A stretch of 56,903 bases of DNA from Winogradskyella sp. (GTDB lineage: Bacteria > Bacteroidota > Bacteroidia > Flavobacteriales > Flavobacteriaceae), in NCBI GenBank assembly GCA_002722255.1, contig PBLD01000001.1, positions 155,323-212,225 of the forward strand, read 5' to 3'. The notes under the pieces are model-generated. The model did not search any database. It was not told the DNA's origin and saw nothing but the letters and a program-made list of their open reading frames with translations. The translations under genes and the position numbers were made by a program. Below are positions 27,701-34,523 of this stretch, in pieces. Position 1 is the first letter of the stretch. The number at the start of each line of letters is the position of its first letter.

Positions 27701-29622
27701 TACTTATATATCCGCCAAATGTAAGAGCTGAAGCACAATTTTTCTGGAATAATCTTTCAGAAGAAAGTCTAAAGGCATACAACCACGACTTAAAAAGTGC
27801 TGGTGAGGTTTTGGCTGTTTTTCCAAACAGCAAGGAATATGATTTTATCATTGATGAGTTAGCGGAAGACATTCAAACTTCAAGAAAAATTGAGGCTAAT
27901 AGTGCCAAAACTATTGCCGAATATTTATTTAATGAACTCAAAGACAATGACACATTTACGGTTAGTAGCGAAGCTATAAAACTAAAAGATGCTTTTGAAA
28001 AGGAATTAAAAACTCAGAAGGCTACCGAAAAATTCAAACAACGTCTTAACGATAGTGCTACTCAAAAAGATCGTATAGAATTGGTAAAGCATTGGGTTTC
28101 GGCATTTGCAAAAGCGAATGAAAACACATTGGTTCCTTATGTAAATGAATGTGTGGCTTGTATTTTATATAAAAACGATAGCGCTTCTAATACTGCTGTT
28201 TCAGAAACTGAAATTAAAGATTTAAAAGGCGTTCATCCTAGTATTATTGATGGTACCTTTCAATTTAGCTATCATAAATTCTCTGAAGAACTAGAGCATT
28301 TTAATAGCGTAAAAGTTCCTGCGTTTTCAGCTTTTAAATCGGCTAAACATGAGGTTATAGAACAACTCAAGGAACAGTTGAGATTAGATGAATTTAAACC
28401 TCGCGTATTAAGTTCTTTCGTTAGAAACAAACTTATAAATCAGGTGTATTTTCCACTTATTGGAGATAATTTAGCAAAGCAATTAGGTACTGTTGGAGAC
28501 ACCAAACGTATAGACCGAATGGGTTTACTACTACTAATTTCACCACCTGGTTATGGTAAAACCACATTAATGGAATATGTAGCCAACAGACTTGGCTTAA
28601 TATTCATGAAAATTAATGGTCCTGCCATAGGCCACGAAGTTACCTCTGTAGATCCTGAAGCTGCAAATAATTCTGCTGCCAGAGAAGAGCTTAAAAAATT
28701 AAACTTAGCTTTTGAAATGGGTGATAACGTGATGTTGTATTTAGATGATATTCAACATTGCAATCCTGAATTTTTACAGAAGTTTATCAGTCTATCCGAT
28801 GGTACACGTAAGATTGAAGGTGTTTACCAAGGTAAACCTAAAACTTACGATTTAAGAAGTAAGAAGTTTTGCGTTATCATGGCTGGAAATCCATATACCG
28901 AAAGTGGTGAAAAGTTCCAGATACCAGACATGCTTGCTAACCGTGCAGATATATACAATTTAGGTGACATTATTGGAGATACAGCCCATTTGTTTGAGTT
29001 AAGCCTTATTGAAAATGCCTTAACAAGCAATCCTGTTTTACAACAATTAAGCACCAAATATTTTGATGATGTGTATACCTTAATTGATCGTGTACAACAT
29101 AACACAGCAGACGCAGAGCTTAAAGGTAATCATAGTAACCAAGAGGTTGCAGATTATGTTTCTGTGATTGAAAAAGTTATTAAAATAAGAAACACAGTCC
29201 TCAAGGTTAACGAGACCTATATTGCCAGTGCAGGTATGGAAGACAGTTATCGTACAGAGCCTAGTTTTAAGCTACAAGGATCGTACAGAGACATGAACAA
29301 ATTAGTTGCCAAAGTAGTGCCTATAATGGATGATAAGGAATTACAAACCTTAGTGTTGTCGCACTACGAAAACGAATCGCAAACCTTAACTAGCGCTGCG
29401 GAAGCCAACCTTTTAAAGTTTAAAGAACTAAGCAACTCGCTTACTAAAGAAGAGCTACAACGTTGGGAAGACATTAAAGTGATTTTTGCAAAAAACAATA
29501 AACTGAATATTCTAGGTGGACAAAACCAGATGTCGCAAATTATAGCACAGATGGCTGACTTTACAGATAATATTGAAGGTATAAAAGAGATACTGAGACA
29601 AGGATTTTTAGACAAAAAATAG
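24754..29622 (+). CDS. Giant AAA+ ATPase, 'DNA repair ATPase' / DUF3686-type
   Basis: 1622 residues. The N-terminal 480 residues include a beta-rich region; a long, mostly coiled-coil helical middle spans about 480-870; an AAA+ module is C-terminal. Walker A reads SPPGYGKTT with Lys1269, Walker B reads YLDDIQH (Asp1331-Asp1332), sensor-1 Asn1379 lies in MAGNPY, and an arginine-finger candidate is in MLANRADI. The layout matches the large ATPases annotated as DNA repair ATPase (DUF3686). That name is historical: nothing here shows DNA binding. Its conserved place beside flotillin and PspA genes suggests work at the membrane. A 247-bp gap with a palindrome and hairpin separates it from the flotillin gene, so it may be less expressed. 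Confidence 0.8.
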   Translation: MADNQTDDNIALDSGTYEIIQSRLLKQKNDLQNRLHRLNEARKTVFGSLETQLIANDRINTEHNCIARDIVSIGNQSLFGYNVHFGLRTSISLSDVFSVYQFQRHEDALRFEESPTGLQIIDDPVFKNDFENLYKYYRNTIFSKFAIIGNYLHMVFQLSESVSDIKTFKWLINGNTLEYIDNRSEHEYKYPKQYDFIWNEAGRDHQRNGKHAHVSILDKVFVETIGGDLTIKVEDNTDDGKGIYSEDVEHKDQTLDDGQYRYADLGNLIVLEIKPFQEQPRYFVYNHKLKVVEKVDSIAQSAVLLPDDQGIIFPSGYYLQTGEYNVFSNTTFQLKFQQKITSPNGEDHLYIYYDPKEAVYVLMSYNVIEQEVKTPIICNGFTILDNGELCYFRTEEEQTKHHMMQIWQTPYLKGDIMPSEHQDTLLYKIGNKDIVKAMAETNELITLLNKEDSYDGLYDDIARVSKDILDAYYWISKEETQQLNIPLAEINKASNAAIDEFEKVKQLRKQAEQETLSISKKSEELFSKIKSTSFKSINDFVNLLTQLRSIRGEAIGLYEVRYVDHDFIKGIEAQILEQNDTISRRATTFLLDDKALEPYHNAINEKQKTLEELKKVIEIKALEEEVNKIAEDLELLIDIVSNLDIEDTSHSTKIIENISLIFATINQVKAAIKNKLKAVGKKEAQADFTAQLKLIDQSIINYIDIANTPEKCDEFLTKVSIQLEELEGKFSDFEEYITQIIEKREEVYSAFDNRKSSLVEARNKKTIALQNAAQRIINGAQKKAQSLEDIAAINGYFASDLMINKVRDIIGQLKDLGDIGKSEAIETALKVAREDALRKLKDKNELYEDGDNVIKLGKHKFGVNKQQLDITIVFKNDELYYHLTGTDFYQKLNHEVLNNSKDIWNQELISEDQQVYRAAYLAYKMFSTGDKTVLNKLNDAELLSHVQDYISGDYSGGYIKGVHDFDATQFLKVLLQKHQELDLLIYPPNVRAEAQFFWNNLSEESLKAYNHDLKSAGEVLAVFPNSKEYDFIIDELAEDIQTSRKIEANSAKTIAEYLFNELKDNDTFTVSSEAIKLKDAFEKELKTQKATEKFKQRLNDSATQKDRIELVKHWVSAFAKANENTLVPYVNECVACILYKNDSASNTAVSETEIKDLKGVHPSIIDGTFQFSYHKFSEELEHFNSVKVPAFSAFKSAKHEVIEQLKEQLRLDEFKPRVLSSFVRNKLINQVYFPLIGDNLAKQLGTVGDTKRIDRMGLLLLISPPGYGKTTLMEYVANRLGLIFMKINGPAIGHEVTSVDPEAANNSAAREELKKLNLAFEMGDNVMLYLDDIQHCNPEFLQKFISLSDGTRKIEGVYQGKPKTYDLRSKKFCVIMAGNPYTESGEKFQIPDMLANRADIYNLGDIIGDTAHLFELSLIENALTSNPVLQQLSTKYFDDVYTLIDRVQHNTADAELKGNHSNQEVADYVSVIEKVIKIRNTVLKVNETYIASAGMEDSYRTEPSFKLQGSYRDMNKLVAKVVPIMDDKELQTLVLSHYENESQTLTSAAEANLLKFKELSNSLTKEELQRWEDIKVIFAKNNKLNILGGQNQMSQIIAQMADFTDNIEGIKEILRQGFLDKK

Positions 29623-29640
29623 GATTTGATAATAAATACA

Positions 29641-29771
29641 AGAGGTTGTCAGGTAAGTTAAGTTTTGTCAATCTGAATTTATTTCAGATTCTAAAAAAGT
29701 ATAAAATCAATTCTCTGAGATTCTGAAACGAGTTCAGAATGACAGATTATCATAATTTTCAGACAACCTCT
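29641..29771. repeat. 131-bp palindromic element, copy 2
   Basis: Outer arms AGAGGTTGTC (29641-29650) and GACAACCTCT (29762-29771) pair perfectly. Inner arms run from TGTCAATCTGAA (29666) against TTCAGAATGACA (to 29744). Together with copy 1 it brackets the giant ATPase gene on both sides. Confidence 0.9.
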
Positions 29772-29850
29772 ATCTTTTCACCATAGGATTTACTAATCAG
29801 CAATAAGTTATTTTTTATCATACAATTTAAACCAATTGGTAACGTTTTCT

Positions 29851-29858
29851 TAACTTTG
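29851..29858 (+). promoter_or_regulatory. -7 box for the cupin/JmjC gene
   Basis: TAACTTTG matches TAnnTTTG and lies 20 bp upstream of the TTG start at 29879, leaving a leader of roughly 15 nt. Confidence 0.6.
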
Positions 29859-29878
29859 GCACTCTAAAGTTTTAACTG

Positions 29879-30739
29879 TTGCAATTAGACCTTCAAGACA
29901 TACCACGCGTAAAGACAATTACGAAAGAAGATTTCATTAAAAATTACTTCAAACCACAAAAGCCTGTGGTTATTGAGCGTTTTATTGAAGATTGGCCTGC
30001 CTACTCTAAATGGAGTTTAGATTACATGAAAGACGTTGCAGGAGATAAAACCGTACCGCTTTACGACGATAGACCTGTAGATTACAAAGATGGTTTTAAC
30101 GAAGCTCATGCTAAAATGAAAATGAGCGATTATGTAGATCTTCTAAAACGTGAGCCTACAAAATTCAGGATTTTTCTTTGGAATATTTTGAAAGAAGTAC
30201 CTCAACTACAAAAAGATTTTAGCTATCCAGATTTTGGATTACGATTAATGAAGGGCTTACCAATGCTATTTTTTGGTGGTAGAGATTCGTACACTTTTAT
30301 GCACTACGATATTGATTTAGCTAATATCTTCCACTTTCATTTTGAAGGTAAAAAGCAAGTCATTCTTTTCGATCAAAAGCAGAACAAATATTTATATAAA
30401 GTTCCGCATTCGCTTATAACCAGAGAAGATATTGACTTTGCTAATCCAGATTTTGAAAAATGGCCAGCATTAAAGCATGCCAAAGGTTGGGTTTGCGATC
30501 TTAATCATGGAGAGGTATTATACATGCCAGAAGGTTATTGGCATTACATGCGCTACTTAACACCTGGTTTTTCTATGAGTTTACGTGCCATTGCGCGTAA
30601 TCCTAAAAATCTAGGAAAGGCCCTTTATAATATCTTTTTAATGCGAAATTACGACAACCTAATGCGTCGTATAAAAGGGCAAAAATGGATTGATTGGAAG
30701 AATGAAAAGGCCATAACCAACACAAAGCCTTACGTTTAA
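29879..30739 (+). CDS. JmjC/cupin-8 family Fe(II)/2-oxoglutarate oxygenase
   Basis: 286 residues from a TTG start; the next in-frame ATG codons are far inside the domain. The protein begins with the cupin_8 entry region (FIKNYFKPQKPVVIERFIED, residues 19-38). The iron triad is visible: His142 and Asp144 in FMHYDID and distal His222 in PEGYWHYMRYL. A lysine in EGKKQVILF is placed to bind 2-oxoglutarate. Bacterial relatives hydroxylate proteins (for example ribosomal proteins) or small molecules; the substrate is unknown. It stands alone, with its own -7 box close to the start and a 131-bp palindrome upstream. The intact triad argues for an active enzyme. Confidence 0.82.
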   Translation: MQLDLQDIPRVKTITKEDFIKNYFKPQKPVVIERFIEDWPAYSKWSLDYMKDVAGDKTVPLYDDRPVDYKDGFNEAHAKMKMSDYVDLLKREPTKFRIFLWNILKEVPQLQKDFSYPDFGLRLMKGLPMLFFGGRDSYTFMHYDIDLANIFHFHFEGKKQVILFDQKQNKYLYKVPHSLITREDIDFANPDFEKWPALKHAKGWVCDLNHGEVLYMPEGYWHYMRYLTPGFSMSLRAIARNPKNLGKALYNIFLMRNYDNLMRRIKGQKWIDWKNEKAITNTKPYV

Positions 30740-30762
30740 TTTTCTGACATACAATCTATTTG

Positions 30763-30770
30763 TATATTTG
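30763..30770 (+). promoter_or_regulatory. -7 box for the small beta-barrel gene
   Basis: TATATTTG matches TAnnTTTG, 26 bp before the start at 30797, in the 57-bp gap after the cupin gene. Confidence 0.65.
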
Positions 30771-30796
30771 CGCACATTTTTTAAAAAACTCAAATC

Positions 30797-31282
30797 ATGA
30801 AAAATATTGTTTTAATAGCAGCATTGTTATTATTTAGTTTTGGAAATTCTCAGGCATTTGAAGGTAAAGGAGATCAAAAATTTCAAGTTGGTGCTAACTT
30901 TCAAGATGAAGCTACAGGTATTAACCTTACTTACGATTACGGATTAGGAGAAAATATCTCAATTGGTGTTTCATCGTCTTACGCTTTAGGTGTTGATGAT
31001 GTCATAGCTGATGTTGCTGATTTTGGAGATCGTTTTGACTTAAAAGCAAGATTTAATGCTAACCTTGGCAATGTTATAAACATTGACCCAAATTTTGACC
31101 TTTATCCAGGACTTAGTCTTAGCCTAAAGAATTTTGGTGGTCACGTAGGTGCACGCTACTTCTTTTCTGATGGTTTTGGTATTTATACCGAAGCGGCTTT
31201 CCCACTAGCAAAATATGATGAAGACGTAGATTTATTTTACAACCAATTTACATTTAATATTGGTGCAAGTTTTAATTTGTAA
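30797..31282 (+). CDS. Small outer-membrane beta-barrel protein
   Basis: 161 residues with a signal peptide (MKNIVLIAALLLFSFGNSQA). The mature part alternates hydrophobic and polar residues in strands (INLTYDYGLGENISIGVSSS, VGARYFFSDGFGIYTEAAF) and ends NIGASFNL, a typical barrel end with an aromatic close to the C-terminus. I estimate about eight strands, the size of OmpA/OmpW-like barrels. It probably belongs to a Bacteroidota family of unknown function (perhaps DUF6646; I am not certain). It is monocistronic, with its own promoter and a palindromic element downstream. Confidence 0.75.
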   Translation: MKNIVLIAALLLFSFGNSQAFEGKGDQKFQVGANFQDEATGINLTYDYGLGENISIGVSSSYALGVDDVIADVADFGDRFDLKARFNANLGNVINIDPNFDLYPGLSLSLKNFGGHVGARYFFSDGFGIYTEAAFPLAKYDEDVDLFYNQFTFNIGASFNL

Positions 31283-31285
31283 CTA

Positions 31286-31395
31286 CTGTCATTCTGAACT
31301 TGTTTCAAAGAATCTGAGACACTACAGAAGTAAGATGCTGAAATATACTTTTACTTCGCTCAGTGACCAACGCTCAGTGGAACAATTCAGTATAA
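31286..31395. repeat. Degenerate palindromic repeat remnants
   Basis: TGTCATTCTGAACTTGTTTCA (31287-31307) is one inner arm of the element family, followed by GATGCTGAAATA and then ACTTCGCTCAGTGACC and CGCTCAGTGG, fragments of a second family (CTTCGACTGCGCTCAG). The mosaic has no intact stem. Confidence 0.7.
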
Positions 31396-31410
31396 CACAA
31401 TAAACTCAAA

Positions 31411-31542
31411 AGAGGCTGTCTTAAAAGTCTAAAATCTGTCATTCTGAAATTATTTCAGAATCTTAATAAGCAGATTTTTAGTTTGTTTTAGAATCTGAAA
31501 CGAGTTCAGATTGAGAAAACACTGACTTTTTAGACGGCCTCT
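31411..31542. repeat. 132-bp palindromic element, copy 3
   Basis: Outer arms AGAGGCTGTCTTAAAAGTC (31411-31429) and GACTTTTTAGACGGCCTCT (31524-31542) pair over 19 bp with two non-Watson-Crick positions. Inner arms are TGTCATTCTGAA (31437) and TTCAGATTGA (to 31514). The right end runs into seven T (31542-31548), so it can also act as a terminator for the upstream plus-strand gene and meets the recX stop codon. Confidence 0.9.
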
Positions 31543-31546
31543 TTTT

Positions 31547-32017
31547 TTATAAATATTCATTGAGTTTTTGATAAACAAGATGACTTTCCCATCCTCTATA
31601 CAGTAAGTAATCTGCTACTTTTTTCTTTTTCTTGTATATGTTTTTTTCGTTGACTTGTGCTATGCGTTTTTGGGTAAGTTCGTCTAAAGTTTCAAAATAA
31701 TCCGCTTCATCAATTTCTTTTAGAGCTACATCTATGGCATATTTTGATACATCCTTAAATTTCAATTCTCTAACCAACCTGTTTTTTCCCCATTTTTTTA
31801 TTCTGAATTTTCCACGTACAAAAGCCTTTGCAAACCGTTCTTCATTCAAAAAATTATGGTTTATGAGATGAACCACAATTTTGTCTATAGCCTCAGGAAT
31901 CATTTTCATATCCTTTAACTTTTTCCTTACGTCTTTATGGCAACGCTCTTGATATGCGCAGTAATTTTCTAGCTTTTTTTGCGCTTCATCGACAGTATAG
32001 GTGGTTTGTAGGTTCAT
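31547..32017 (-). CDS. recX: Regulatory protein RecX
   Basis: 156 residues, the usual length. It has the three-helix-repeat architecture of RecX: YTVDEAQKKLENYCAYQERC, then a middle repeat with FLNEERFAKAFVRGKFRIKKWG, which is the family hallmark, and a C-terminal repeat ending in VYQKLNEYL. RecX binds RecA filaments and limits strand exchange and the SOS response, so it bears functionally on the S24 regulator cassette 15 kb away. recA is not adjacent. The ATG at 32017 lies 31 bp after a -7 box that forms part of a palindrome. Confidence 0.93.
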   Translation of the reverse strand: MNLQTTYTVDEAQKKLENYCAYQERCHKDVRKKLKDMKMIPEAIDKIVVHLINHNFLNEERFAKAFVRGKFRIKKWGKNRLVRELKFKDVSKYAIDVALKEIDEADYFETLDELTQKRIAQVNEKNIYKKKKKVADYLLYRGWESHLVYQKLNEYL

Positions 32018-32040
32018 TTAGCGAAAATAACAATTTGTTA

Positions 32041-32057
32041 ATACCTTGCAAAGGTAT
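32041..32057 (-). promoter_or_regulatory. recX: recX -7 box within a palindrome
   Basis: Minus-strand TACCTTTG (32056-32049) matches TAnnTTTG and lies inside ATACCTT-GCA-AAGGTAT (32041-32057), a perfect 7-bp inverted repeat. A protein bound there would cover the promoter. Confidence 0.5.
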
Positions 32058-32123
32058 AACTACCTGCTAATAAGGTAACTTTAATTTGCATTTGTTAATG
32101 GTTAATAGTTAATCCGAATCCCT

Positions 32124-34466
32124 ATGAAAAAAAACTACTTATCACTTATAGTATTCTTCTGTGTCCTAAATCTTAGTTTTGGGCAAACTACACTTACCAA
32201 TGGTGACCTTGTAATCACAGGGTTTAATTCAGACAACCCAGACCAATTTAGTTTTGTTTTACTTACAGATATTACGACTAATACGGAAATAAAATTCACG
32301 GACAATGGCTGGTTTGCAGCTGGTGGCTTTAGACTCAATGAAGGTATACTTACGTGGACGGCTACATCTGATTTGCCTTGCGGCACGGAAGTTATAGTTG
32401 ATGACCAAGCACCTTTTACAAGTTCTACAGGTACAATAACGGATAGTGCAGCATTTGCTTTAGCTGTAAGTGGTGATCAAATTTTCGCCTATCAAGGACC
32501 AGATGCTTCACCAACGTTTCTATATGGGATAAATTTTGATGGTACAGATTGGGCAGCAGATGCCATCGATGCAAATACAAGTGCTTTGCCTCCAGCATTA
32601 ACTAATGGTGTAGATGCGGTACATCTTAATGAGATTGATAACGCTGAATATAACTGTTCTGTAACAACGGATTCTGCTTTAATATTGGCTGCAGTGTCAA
32701 CAGCAGGAAATTGGAATACTGACAATGGTACTCCTTTTGTCCTTGGTGGGTGTACTTATTCATGCTCAGCTTGTCCTGTTATTGCAACTTGGGATGGAAC
32801 TGCATGGGATAATGGAGTAGGTCCAGATGTTAGTACTGCTGCTGTAATAAATGGTCCCTATTCTACAGGAGTCTCTGGGAGTTTTACTGCTTGCAACTTG
32901 GAAGTTAATGCTAATTTAACCATTGACAATGGAGACTTCGTTGAGGTTGTAAATGATGTAACCGTTAATGCCGGACAACTTACCACGGAAACTCAAGGCA
33001 GTTTTGTACAACGAGGAAATAACTTTGTTCTTGCCGGAACTGGCCAGGCAGTTGTCATTAAATCTACAACTCCAAACACTGAGGAGGATTACACTTACTG
33101 GAGTAGTCCAGTTGATAATATTACTATCTTAGAAGGTCTTACAGATGCAAAACCAAATCGACGTTACACGTTTAATGCAAACAATTATTTAGATACAGAT
33201 GGAGATGAAATAGACGATGACGGTAATGATTGGCAACCCGTAGGAGACACTGACATAATGGTGGCTGGTAAGGGTTATATTTCTATGCATGGCCTATTCA
33301 TACAACCATTAGGCACATCCTATGATTATTTATTTGAAGGTGCATATAACAATGGAGACATTACTCAGACTGTACCATTTAATGCACTTAACACCTTAAA
33401 CCATTGGAATTTATTGGGTAACCCATATCCTTCTGCCTTGGATGCATCTGCATTCTTTACAGCAAACAGTTCTGTGGTTGCTTCTGAACTTTTCATGTGG
33501 TCACAGGTTAGCCCACCCGATGGTGCAAATCCTGGTAATGAAATATTAAATTTTAATTTAGCCGATTATATTACCATTAACTCCTTAGGAACTGCAGGTA
33601 ATGGTACAACACCAGCACCTCAACCTAGAGTGCCTTCAGGACAGAGCTTCTTTATTTCATCAACCAGTCCTGGAAATGTTACATTCACTAATTCCATGAG
33701 AGTAGGTGGTACAAATGTAAATAACGACTTCTACCGTATTAATCAACAAAATAATTATGAAGATATAGAAAGGCTCTGGATTAACCTTAGTTCTGATATT
33801 GGTGTTTATAGCCAAATATGTGTAGCTTATGCTGATAGCGCCACAGATGGTTATGATGGCAAAGGTATTGATACGGAACGTAACTATGCAGGCAATGCAG
33901 GTTTATTGTACTCTATGGACAATAATAGCGGAGGATTTTATGTCATTCAAGGAAAATCTAAAAATAGCCTTAATGAGAATGAAGTTATTAACCTTGGTTT
34001 TGCTTCTTATTTATCAACAGCTGAACTATATTCTATTTCCTTATCAGATTTTGAAGGTGAGTACTTAGAAAATAATTCTATTTTTCTCAGAGATAATCAA
34101 CTAGGTATTATTCATGATCTTAAGTCTAGCGACTATCAATTCTTATCTGCGGGAGGTGATTATGCAGATAGATTTGATATTATTTTTAACGAAAGTACTC
34201 TATCTAATACAGAGTATACTAACTTGGTTGATAGTTTTACAATTACTGAGATGCCTGATAGTTTAGTCAAATTTTCATTATCTAATAGTTCATTGACTTT
34301 TGATAAGATTGAAATATATGATGTGAAAGGAAGAAGAATATATAGTCTTAATGGCACTTCTAACTTAGAAGTACATAAGTTATCAAATATTACAAATTCT
34401 ATTTTTATAGTGAAAGCTCATATCTCTAACGGTAAGGTCATTACCAAAAAAGCGATAATGAAATAA
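32124..34466 (+). CDS. Secreted protein with T9SS type A sorting domain
   Basis: 780 residues. It has a signal peptide ending LSFGQ. An N-terminal beta domain of a type common in secreted flavobacterial proteins follows (GDLVITGFNSDNPDQFSFVL, TEIKFTDNGW). The middle is low-identity beta-rich sequence with Cys pairs (CSACP). The final 70 residues form a type IX sorting domain: FDKIEIYDVKGRRIYSL and a C-terminus KVITKKAIMK. It should cross the outer membrane through the type IX system and be attached to the surface or released. No catalytic motif was recognised, so adhesion or structure is more likely. It is divergent from recX. Confidence 0.82.
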   Translation: MKKNYLSLIVFFCVLNLSFGQTTLTNGDLVITGFNSDNPDQFSFVLLTDITTNTEIKFTDNGWFAAGGFRLNEGILTWTATSDLPCGTEVIVDDQAPFTSSTGTITDSAAFALAVSGDQIFAYQGPDASPTFLYGINFDGTDWAADAIDANTSALPPALTNGVDAVHLNEIDNAEYNCSVTTDSALILAAVSTAGNWNTDNGTPFVLGGCTYSCSACPVIATWDGTAWDNGVGPDVSTAAVINGPYSTGVSGSFTACNLEVNANLTIDNGDFVEVVNDVTVNAGQLTTETQGSFVQRGNNFVLAGTGQAVVIKSTTPNTEEDYTYWSSPVDNITILEGLTDAKPNRRYTFNANNYLDTDGDEIDDDGNDWQPVGDTDIMVAGKGYISMHGLFIQPLGTSYDYLFEGAYNNGDITQTVPFNALNTLNHWNLLGNPYPSALDASAFFTANSSVVASELFMWSQVSPPDGANPGNEILNFNLADYITINSLGTAGNGTTPAPQPRVPSGQSFFISSTSPGNVTFTNSMRVGGTNVNNDFYRINQQNNYEDIERLWINLSSDIGVYSQICVAYADSATDGYDGKGIDTERNYAGNAGLLYSMDNNSGGFYVIQGKSKNSLNENEVINLGFASYLSTAELYSISLSDFEGEYLENNSIFLRDNQLGIIHDLKSSDYQFLSAGGDYADRFDIIFNESTLSNTEYTNLVDSFTITEMPDSLVKFSLSNSSLTFDKIEIYDVKGRRIYSLNGTSNLEVHKLSNITNSIFIVKAHISNGKVITKKAIMK

Positions 34467-34486
34467 AAACCCAAAAGAGGAAAACT

Positions 34487-34522
34487 AAAGAAAAGTCTCA
34501 TCTCAACAATGAGGCTTTCTTT
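34487..34522. terminator. Terminator between convergent genes
   Basis: AAAGAAAAGTCTCAT (34487-34501) pairs with ATGAGGCTTTCTTT (34509-34522) with one bulge; the flanking T and A runs allow use in both directions. Confidence 0.7.
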
Positions 34523-34523
34523 A

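Noticed and set aside
24514..31542. Target-site duplications proving that the palindromic elements transposed
   Set aside because: Bases flanking each copy do not form a convincing duplication, so mobility remains unproven.
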